Below are positions 6,307 through 11,170 of a stretch of DNA of 11,170 nucleotides, one piece after another. This stretch comes from an uncultured Collinsella sp. (GTDB lineage Bacteria > Actinomycetota > Coriobacteriia > Coriobacteriales > Coriobacteriaceae). Numbering within the stretch: position 1 is the stretch's first letter; every line of letters starts with the position of its first letter. The notes beneath the pieces were generated by a model, which saw only the letters and a program-made list of their open reading frames with translations, was not told the DNA's origin and did no database searches. The position numbers were made by a program, and so were the translations under genes. The stretch is taken from NCBI GenBank assembly GCA_900545995.1, contig URBM01000061.1, positions 1 through 11,170 on the forward strand, in the 5' to 3' direction.

Positions 6307-8490
6307 TTAGATCCACAGGAGGTCGCTGCGGGTGATGGTGGCGCCGATGGCAAAGGGCATGCAGGCGATGACCGGATACAGGTAGCGCATGTAGGTCGAG
6401 CCGTTACATGGACCGATCAGGCACACGGCGAGCACGCCCAGCAGCGGTATCCAGATGGCCAGCGCGCGCCATGAATGGCGGCGCAACAGGTAGACCACCA
6501 CGACGATCATGATCCACACGTAGGTGGCCGAGCTCATGGTGAGCGAGATAAACGGAATGCGCTGCACCGCCACGCGGTACAGGCTAATCAGATGGTCGCA
6601 CCAACGCACGGCTTTGCTATCGACCGGATGGAAGTCAAAGTACTTGAGGTTATCAGGCTTCGCCATGATCTCGGCACTGCGCGCGGTGCTGTAGACCCAC
6701 GCATCGCGAGCGCTCGGATAGAAGTACCCGTAGTAGTTATTGACGAGCGCCGAGATATAGCACTCGGGGTCCTTTTTGAACATCTGGGCCCACACCTCAA
6801 AATAGGCCTTGATGTCATCTTTCGAGGCGTACTCATTGAAGCAGTTTTTGACGGCATCCGACTTGTCGGGGTTGTAGCGGCGGCCCAGGTTCTCGTACTT
6901 GAGTACGCGATCGATCACGGCACGCTCCTCATCGGTCACCGAACCGTCGCAAGGAGCCTCCACGATGGTGCCGTCCTCCTTAACCGTGGGGTTGACGCCC
7001 GAGTTGAGGCCGTCGTGCTTTTGGACGAAACGAGCCGTCTGCTGGAACGGAATCGAGAGGATTTCGCGCTTGGAACCGGGCGTGATATCGTGCGCCGGCA
7101 TAAAGACCTTGGTGAAGTACATATTAGAGGCAAGGCAGAGCGCGAGCACCGCGAGAACGCCAACCCAGCGGAAGCGCGGCGTGGCGCATGAGACCGCGGT
7201 GCCCGTCTGCTTAGCCGCACGACGGGCGACATGTACATCCCATGCGCAAAACGCCGCCGCAATCACGCAGGCCGCCAACGGAAAGACCAGGCCTCCATTG
7301 CGCAGAAACGTGGAACCCATGGCGCCCAGAGCGAGCAGCAGCCAGTCGTGGCGCGCAAAGAGCACGGGGGCTTTCTCGCCTGCTCGCTCGGCATTGGCAT
7401 CGCGACGGGGCAGGCCGCATGCCACGAGCTTCACGGTCTGCACCAACAGCACCAAAAACGCGTCGGCAAACAGCACATCTTTGGTAAGCAGGGCCGCGTA
7501 GTTGGAGAACATGGGCATAAACACAAAGAACAGCAGGATCACGCCGCGGACCGGCAGGCTCACGCCCAGCTTGCGCAGCGACGAGATGGAATAGGCCATG
7601 CAAGCGGCCGTAATGACGAACTGAGCGCAGGTGTAGATGACAAGACCTGCGTTGGCGCTGTTGAACAGTGAAAGCCCCAGCTGGACGCACGAACCGATGA
7701 TAGCCGTGTGCACGACCGGATGATGCCCGTTGAGCAGGACATTGGGGTTGAGCAGGCGCAGGTAGTCGCTCGTACCGTTGGGGTAGTTAAACCACTGGCG
7801 AATCTGCGCACCCGTATCCCCCATAAAAAGGCCGGGCAGCGAAGCGATGAGCGTGGGCGCCCAGGCGACCATAAGCACCAGGAAGGGCCCGGCAAAGGGA
7901 TGGACCGAGAGCACGGCGTGAGCCACACGCCATACGCGGCCAAAGTGCGCTTCGGAAAACGGAATGCGCCGAGAGCTCAGCCAATCTAGACACTCAAAGG
8001 CAAGGTAGAAGGCAACGACCGCCAAGAGCATCCAGCCCGCACCGCCTATCCAGGCGCAGATGATGCGCGCCTTGTCGCCGAGCACGATCTCGGCCGAATC
8101 GGTGAGGTCGTAGCTGCGGCCAAACACCATGCAGACGGCAAAGAACAGCGACGGCAGGATGACCGAGGGACGCCAGGCGTCGCCGCGGCCAAAGAATACG
8201 TAGCGAAACGGCAGCGTGAGCAGGCAGGCAAGCGCAAGCAGCATGACCGCGTCGGTATGGCCGGCAAACGAGAGGAGCACCTCGTAGCACACGTACAGCA
8301 TGCCCGAAGCCTTGGGGTCAATCGCCAAGACTGCGTTGCTCGACACCGGGGCGGGATCGATGGAAAACGCCGTGGTCGCCAACAGCGCGAGCAAAAATGC
8401 GATGAGTGTCTGCTTGGCGGGGTAGCGCTTAAACCAGACGATGCGGGCAGCGTCGCGCGCAGCCGTTGTGGAGAGGTCGGAATCCTTCAC
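6307..8490 (-). CDS. Large multi-pass membrane protein, DUF6020-like (possible GT-C glycosyltransferase)
   Basis: 727-residue membrane protein with about a dozen hydrophobic segments, probably of the DUF6020 family; the family name is from memory. The layout resembles GT-C glycosyltransferases, which use a lipid-linked sugar donor outside the cytoplasmic membrane. It has an early loop with an acidic motif FMGDTGAQIRQWF (D225), then NGHHPVVHT (254-262), LLTKDVLFAD (334-343) and STFLRNGG (393-400). A large soluble, presumably extracytoplasmic segment lies at about 460-640. The final helices carry GPCNGSTYMRYLYPV (693-707). The sugar-transfer role is inference only. The start is GTG at 8490, with AAAGG about ten bases upstream; no better start is seen nearby. 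It lies 80 bases downstream of lgt on the same strand, with a long palindrome between them, so co-transcription is uncertain. Confidence 0.75.
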   Translation of the reverse strand: MKDSDLSTTAARDAARIVWFKRYPAKQTLIAFLLALLATTAFSIDPAPVSSNAVLAIDPKASGMLYVCYEVLLSFAGHTDAVMLLALACLLTLPFRYVFFGRGDAWRPSVILPSLFFAVCMVFGRSYDLTDSAEIVLGDKARIICAWIGGAGWMLLAVVAFYLAFECLDWLSSRRIPFSEAHFGRVWRVAHAVLSVHPFAGPFLVLMVAWAPTLIASLPGLFMGDTGAQIRQWFNYPNGTSDYLRLLNPNVLLNGHHPVVHTAIIGSCVQLGLSLFNSANAGLVIYTCAQFVITAACMAYSISSLRKLGVSLPVRGVILLFFVFMPMFSNYAALLTKDVLFADAFLVLLVQTVKLVACGLPRRDANAERAGEKAPVLFARHDWLLLALGAMGSTFLRNGGLVFPLAACVIAAAFCAWDVHVARRAAKQTGTAVSCATPRFRWVGVLAVLALCLASNMYFTKVFMPAHDITPGSKREILSIPFQQTARFVQKHDGLNSGVNPTVKEDGTIVEAPCDGSVTDEERAVIDRVLKYENLGRRYNPDKSDAVKNCFNEYASKDDIKAYFEVWAQMFKKDPECYISALVNNYYGYFYPSARDAWVYSTARSAEIMAKPDNLKYFDFHPVDSKAVRWCDHLISLYRVAVQRIPFISLTMSSATYVWIMIVVVVYLLRRHSWRALAIWIPLLGVLAVCLIGPCNGSTYMRYLYPVIACMPFAIGATITRSDLLWI

Positions 8491-8526
8491 AGTCCGAAAG
8501 CCTTTCTAGAAACCTATCAAACTCGG

Positions 8527-8569
8527 CAAGACCACCACAAAGGTGCCTGTCCCCTTTGTGGTGGTCTTG
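8527..8569. repeat. Perfect 17-bp palindrome, REP-like element, between lgt and the DUF6020-like gene
   Basis: 8527-8543 pairs perfectly with 8553-8569 around a nine-base loop. The stem contains ACCACCACAAAGG and the - strand centre reads GGGGACAGGCACC. It begins one base after the lgt stop codon, so it could terminate lgt transcription, but no T-tract follows. From memory, GGGGACAGGCACC-type cores recur in intergenic REP-like palindromes of many bacteria, some linked to RAYT transposases. Only one copy is visible here, so the repeat family is inferred. Confidence 0.6.
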
Positions 8570-8570
8570 G

Positions 8571-9392
8571 TTAGGCGTCCAGGTAGACGCGCTGGGGCTG
8601 ATTGCGGTGTCGAGCGAAGATGATGAGCGCTAGGCCGGCGATCACAAGCGGCAGACTCAGCAGCTGGCCCATGGTGATGACGCCGCCCAGCAGATAGCCC
8701 AGCTGGGCATCGGGCACGCGCACGAACTCAACGAGAAAGCGGACGATGCCGTACCCCATCACGAACACGCCCATAAACGTGCCCTGGGGCAGCAGCGGCT
8801 TTTTGCGGCTGAGCACCTGCAGAATGCAAAAGAGCACGATGCCCTCAAGAAATGCCTCGTAGAGCTGGGAGGGGTGACGCGGCATATCGCCCGCGGTGCC
8901 GCCAAAGACCACACCCCAGGGCAGATCGGTCGGCTTACCCCACAGCTCACCGTTCACGAAGTTGGCGCAACGTCCCAGGCACAGCGCCAGCGGAGCACCG
9001 ATCACAGCAAGGTCGGCGATGGTCCAGGCGTCGAGCTTATACATGCGGCACACGATGATGCCGCCCAAGATGCCGCCCACCAGGCCGCCGTGGAAGCTCA
9101 TGCCGCCCTCGTTGGTGGCAAAGATCTCGAGCGGATGGGTCCAATAGTAGCCATCGCCGTAAAAGACGACGTAAAACAGGCGCGCGCCGATGATGAGGCC
9201 AAAGACCGCGCCGACCACGACGCTCGTCAGGTCATCGATCGTGATGTCGAAGCCCCAACGACGCTGCGTGCGGTACATAACAACCGCCGTGAGTAGAGCG
9301 CCGACCACGTAGGCCAGGCCGTACCAGTAGATGGTGATGGGGCCCGCCGAGATCGCGACGGGATCAAGCATATGGTAGAGGTCGTTGAGCAT
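8571..9392 (-). CDS. lgt: Prolipoprotein diacylglyceryl transferase
   Basis: 273-residue integral membrane enzyme that transfers diacylglycerol from phosphatidylglycerol to the lipobox cysteine of exported prolipoproteins, the first step of lipoprotein maturation. About seven transmembrane segments are visible. Family hallmarks are YWYGLAYVVG (22-31), IIGARLFYV (67-75), the essential-histidine motif MSFHGGLVGG (H101), the Lgt signature GRCANFVNGELWG (140-152; R141, N144, N147, E149), RHPSQLYEAFLEG (172-184), and the C-terminal EFVRVPDAQLGYL (R225) with MGQLLSLP (241-248). The length is usual for the family. The ATG at 9392 follows AGGGG with a six-base spacer; a second ATG at residue 8 is less likely. 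It lies 108 bases downstream of the nifU-like gene across a probable terminator. Confidence 0.97.
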   Translation of the reverse strand: MLNDLYHMLDPVAISAGPITIYWYGLAYVVGALLTAVVMYRTQRRWGFDITIDDLTSVVVGAVFGLIIGARLFYVVFYGDGYYWTHPLEIFATNEGGMSFHGGLVGGILGGIIVCRMYKLDAWTIADLAVIGAPLALCLGRCANFVNGELWGKPTDLPWGVVFGGTAGDMPRHPSQLYEAFLEGIVLFCILQVLSRKKPLLPQGTFMGVFVMGYGIVRFLVEFVRVPDAQLGYLLGGVITMGQLLSLPLVIAGLALIIFARHRNQPQRVYLDA

Positions 9393-9418
9393 ATCGATCC
9401 CCTGCTCCCTACATACAA

Positions 9419-9451
9419 ATGCGGCCGCGGGCCTTACGCTCGCAGCCGCAT
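9419..9451 (-). terminator. Probable terminator after the NifU-like gene
   Basis: An 11-position stem (9419-9429 with 9441-9451) has one C/A mismatch (9426/9444) and an 11-base loop. In the - direction it is followed by TTGTATG, which is a weak T-tract. It lies 50 bases beyond the nifU-like stop and 27 bases before the lgt ATG. Confidence 0.5.
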
Positions 9452-9500
9452 ATTTGGACGTAACGTCTACGCGGAGCGTACCGTCCGCAGCTTTCGCATC

Positions 9501-9779
9501 TTAGAACGGCGCGTACTCGTCGTACAGGTCCTCGGCCTCGCCGGAAACATTGACCTGCTCAACGCGGGTAACGCCGGGCACATGCTCCTTCAGGATACGC
9601 TCGATGCCCATAGACAGGGTCAGTGAGCTCATGGGGCAGCCGGCGCAGGCGCCCTGCAGCTCCAGCTTGACGACGCCCTCGTCGTCGACGCCCACATACT
9701 CCATATCGCCGCCGTCGGCCTGCAGGTTGGGGCGAATCTCTTCAAGAACCTTCTTAAGCAGCTCTTCGTTAACAGCCAC
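9501..9779 (-). CDS. NifU C-terminal-domain (Nfu-type) Fe-S cluster protein
   Basis: 92-residue protein made only of the NifU C-terminal domain, a carrier or scaffold for iron-sulphur clusters in the cytoplasm. The hallmarks are VLEEIRPNLQADGGDMEYVGV (11-31), the cluster-binding GACAGCPMSSLTL (C45 and C48 in a CxxC), and the end PGVTRVEQVNV. The N-terminal IscU-like domain and the central ferredoxin-like domain of full NifU are absent, as is usual for Nfu proteins. The start is GTG at 9779, with AAAGGAG five bases upstream. No partner Fe-S assembly genes (suf or isc) are in the window, so it is encoded alone here. Confidence 0.93.
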   Translation of the reverse strand: MAVNEELLKKVLEEIRPNLQADGGDMEYVGVDDEGVVKLELQGACAGCPMSSLTLSMGIERILKEHVPGVTRVEQVNVSGEAEDLYDEYAPF

Positions 9780-9801
9780 AGGGGCTCCTTTCTCACAATA
9801 A

Positions 9802-9817
9802 CGCGGGCACGCCCGCG
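9802..9817. other. Short GC-rich inverted repeat in the leader of the NifU-like gene
   Basis: CGCGGG and CCCGCG flank a four-base centre, about 22 bases before the GTG start. In the - direction TTATTG follows. It could be a weak upstream terminator or a leader hairpin. The rest of the 171-base gap (9780-9950) shows no strong promoter. Confidence 0.25.
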
Positions 9818-9919
9818 GACAGAAGCTATGTTACTACAGCCATGTACCCGCTCACGAGCCGTCCATGCGCGCAGACGCGACTTTCACGAGTAGTCAATTT
9901 GGGACGGGGCTCTTTGAGC

Positions 9920-9948
9920 TGCGTTCGTCGCCAGATAGCGACAACGCA
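9920..9948 (-). terminator. Hairpin directly after the dCMP deaminase
   Basis: The stem is TGCGTT plus GTCGC pairing with GCGAC plus AACGCA, 11 bp with one bulged base and a six-base loop. It starts two bases beyond the stop codon. No T-tract follows, so termination is uncertain. Confidence 0.35.
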
Positions 9949-9950
9949 TA

Positions 9951-10475
9951 TTACTGCTGAGCTTGTCCCCCGGTACCAATCTGAACATCGACGATGACCT
10001 GGCGGTAGCTGATGCCGCAGGAGTCGAGAATGCGGCGACTGATACGGCCGTCATCGGTATCGGCATACTTATTGTCCAGGTAGACGACCTCGCCTACACC
10101 TACCTGCGCCAGGATCTTGGCACAGTCGTGGCACGGGAATAGCGTGACGTAGACTGTGGAACCCTCGAGGTCCTTGAGCGAGCCACGGTAGTTGAGCACG
10201 GCGTTGGCCTCGGCATGGACCACGTAGTTGTGCTTGTCCTGCAGCGGGTCGTCGCTCGTACCCCACGGGAAAAAGTCATCGTTGAGCGCCGAGGGCGTAC
10301 CGTTGTAACCCACCGAAAGGATGCGGTGGTTAGTGCTGGCGATACACGCTCCCACCTGCGTGTTAGGGTCCTTACTGCGGCGCTGCGCGGCAATGGCCAC
10401 GCTCATAAAGAACTCATCCCAGCTAATAACGTCGCGGCGCTTGCCCGACGCGGTTTGATGAAGATCGTCCGACAC
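9951..10475 (-). CDS. dCMP deaminase (ComEB-type cytidine/deoxycytidylate deaminase)
   Basis: Zinc enzyme that converts dCMP to dUMP for dTMP synthesis; 174 residues from the chosen start. It shows RRDVISWDEFFMSVAIAAQRRSKDPNTQVGAC (13-44), the zinc and catalytic motif HAEANAV (H88, E90) and PCHDC (C115, C118). GYNGTPSALNDDFFPW (57-71) is the typical substrate-loop region before the HAE motif. I chose GTG at 10475 because GGAGG (10488-10484) stands eight bases upstream. The ATG at 10511 would add 12 residues, has no ribosome-binding site, and overlaps a good -10 box. It lies 84 bases after the coaX stop on the same strand. Confidence 0.93.
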   Translation of the reverse strand: MSDDLHQTASGKRRDVISWDEFFMSVAIAAQRRSKDPNTQVGACIASTNHRILSVGYNGTPSALNDDFFPWGTSDDPLQDKHNYVVHAEANAVLNYRGSLKDLEGSTVYVTLFPCHDCAKILAQVGVGEVVYLDNKYADTDDGRISRRILDSCGISYRQVIVDVQIGTGGQAQQ

Positions 10476-10483
10476 GGCAGACA

Positions 10484-10488
10484 CCTCC
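10484..10488 (-). promoter_or_regulatory. Ribosome-binding site that decides the dCMP deaminase start
   Basis: GGAGG on the - strand, eight bases ahead of GTG at 10475. It would lie inside the coding sequence if the ATG at 10511 were the start; that ATG has no Shine-Dalgarno sequence upstream. Confidence 0.6.
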
Positions 10489-10509
10489 GAAATCGCAATA
10501 GTTTGACCC

Positions 10510-10518
10510 ATTGTAGCA
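10510..10518 (-). promoter_or_regulatory. Extended -10 promoter element for the dCMP deaminase
   Basis: TGCTACAAT on the - strand matches the extended -10 pattern TGn plus a five-of-six -10 box. Transcription would begin near 10503, leaving a leader of about 28 bases that carries the GGAGG site before GTG at 10475. No clear -35 box is present, which is compatible with an extended -10 promoter. Confidence 0.45.
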
Positions 10519-10559
10519 GGTGAAAGGTGGAGGCGTTTGTCCCACCGGCGCCCTCACTT

Positions 10560-11170
10560 TTACACGCGGCGGGGCTTTTGGTTGATGCGGTAGAGCTCGG
10601 CGAGTCCTCGCAGCGTCAGCGCATCGTCGACCGTCAGGTTATGGCCGACCAGCGCCGCAAGCGCCTCGGCATCGTCGCCGGTAATGACGATGGGCACATC
10701 GCCCTCCCCCGCGGCCTTGGTCGCACGCATCTCGGCAAGCACCATGTCGAGCATGCCGTCGATACGGGCTACCTCGCCCAGAACCACGCCCGAACGCATG
10801 GCCTCGCGCGTGTTGCGGCCGATGACGTGTGTCGGCGCCGAGGGCTCAACCTGGGGCAGGCGCGCTGCTGCCGCCGAAAGCGAGCGGGCGCCGAGGGCCA
10901 AGCCTGGCGCAATAACGCCGCCGACAAAGGTACCGTGCGCGTCGATGACCTCGATATTGGTCGTGGTGCCTAGGTCGATCACAATGCACGGCGAGCCGTA
11001 GACGGCGCGGGCTGCCACGGCGTCGGCGATGCGGTCGGGACCGATCTCGGCCGGGTCATCGTAGTGCACGGGTATGCCGGTCTTGAGGCCCGGCCCCACC
11101 GTGAGCACGCGCCCCGTGCAGGTACGGGAAAGTGCCGCCTTCCACGGGCGCTCGAGCGCCGGGACCACAC
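10560..11170 (-). CDS. coaX: Type III pantothenate kinase, 5'-truncated by the window edge
   Basis: C-terminal 200 or so residues of CoaX, which phosphorylates pantothenate in the first step of coenzyme A synthesis. The frame is open to the right edge; the GTG at 11168 is an internal valine, and roughly 50-60 N-terminal residues with the phosphate-binding DxGNT motif lie outside. Visible family motifs, counting that valine as 1, are GPGLKTGIPVHYDDPAEIGPDRIADAVAA (25-53), IVIDLGTTTNIEVID (62-76), FVGGVIAPGLALGARSL (81-97) and IGRNTREAMRSGVVLGEVARIDGML (116-140). The DRIADAVAA stretch has Asp where many CoaX proteins have Asn after the DR pair, a mild departure. Stop codon is TAA at 10560-10562. 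It may share a transcript with the dCMP deaminase, but a separate promoter is likely there. Confidence 0.93.
   Translation of the reverse strand, partial: VVPALERPWKAALSRTCTGRVLTVGPGLKTGIPVHYDDPAEIGPDRIADAVAARAVYGSPCIVIDLGTTTNIEVIDAHGTFVGGVIAPGLALGARSLSAAAARLPQVEPSAPTHVIGRNTREAMRSGVVLGEVARIDGMLDMVLAEMRATKAAGEGDVPIVITGDDAEALAALVGHNLTVDDALTLRGLAELYRINQKPRRV

Overview
The window is a GC-rich stretch of ordinary bacterial chromosome. The gene content suggests a Gram-positive anaerobe of the Actinomycetota, most likely class Coriobacteriia and close to Collinsella. The pointers are an AmaP/DUF2273/Asp23 envelope set, a YitT-type transporter with a DUF2179 tail, a DUF6020-like GT-C membrane protein, a type III pantothenate kinase and a single-domain NifU protein. 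The taxonomic call is inferred from remembered family distributions; no 16S rRNA or other marker gene is present.

Layout: one gene lies on the + strand and ten on the - strand. At the left edge is the 3' part of an M20-family amidohydrolase (+). It converges, across a strong shared hairpin, on a zinc-ribbon multi-pass membrane protein with a Pro/Ala/Glu repeat tail (-). Reading right to left along the - strand, the order is: coaX (cut by the right edge), a dCMP deaminase, a NifU C-terminal-domain protein, lgt, a palindromic repeat, a DUF6020-like membrane protein, a YebC/TACO1 protein, then amaP, a DUF2273 gene and asp23, then the YitT-family protein and finally the zinc-ribbon protein. No gene-free stretch is longer than about 205 bases. 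I found no tRNA, rRNA, CRISPR array, transposase or phage gene.

Function: most genes are housekeeping. CoaX starts coenzyme A synthesis, dCMP deaminase feeds dTMP synthesis, the NifU-like protein handles Fe-S clusters, Lgt lipidates exported lipoproteins, and YebC is a translation or transcription factor. AmaP, the DUF2273 protein and Asp23 form a tight cell-envelope stress operon in which the first two genes overlap by 8 bases. The DUF6020-like and zinc-ribbon proteins are membrane proteins of unknown role.

I do not see a new multi-gene system here. The points most worth a second look are a perfect 17-bp palindrome with a GGGGACAGGCACC core immediately after lgt (REP-like), a transcription terminator whose T-tract runs into a consensus -10 box ahead of amaP, an extended -10 box that sits on the apparent start codon of the dCMP deaminase, and in-frame 18-bp and 6-bp tandem repeats in the zinc-ribbon gene.
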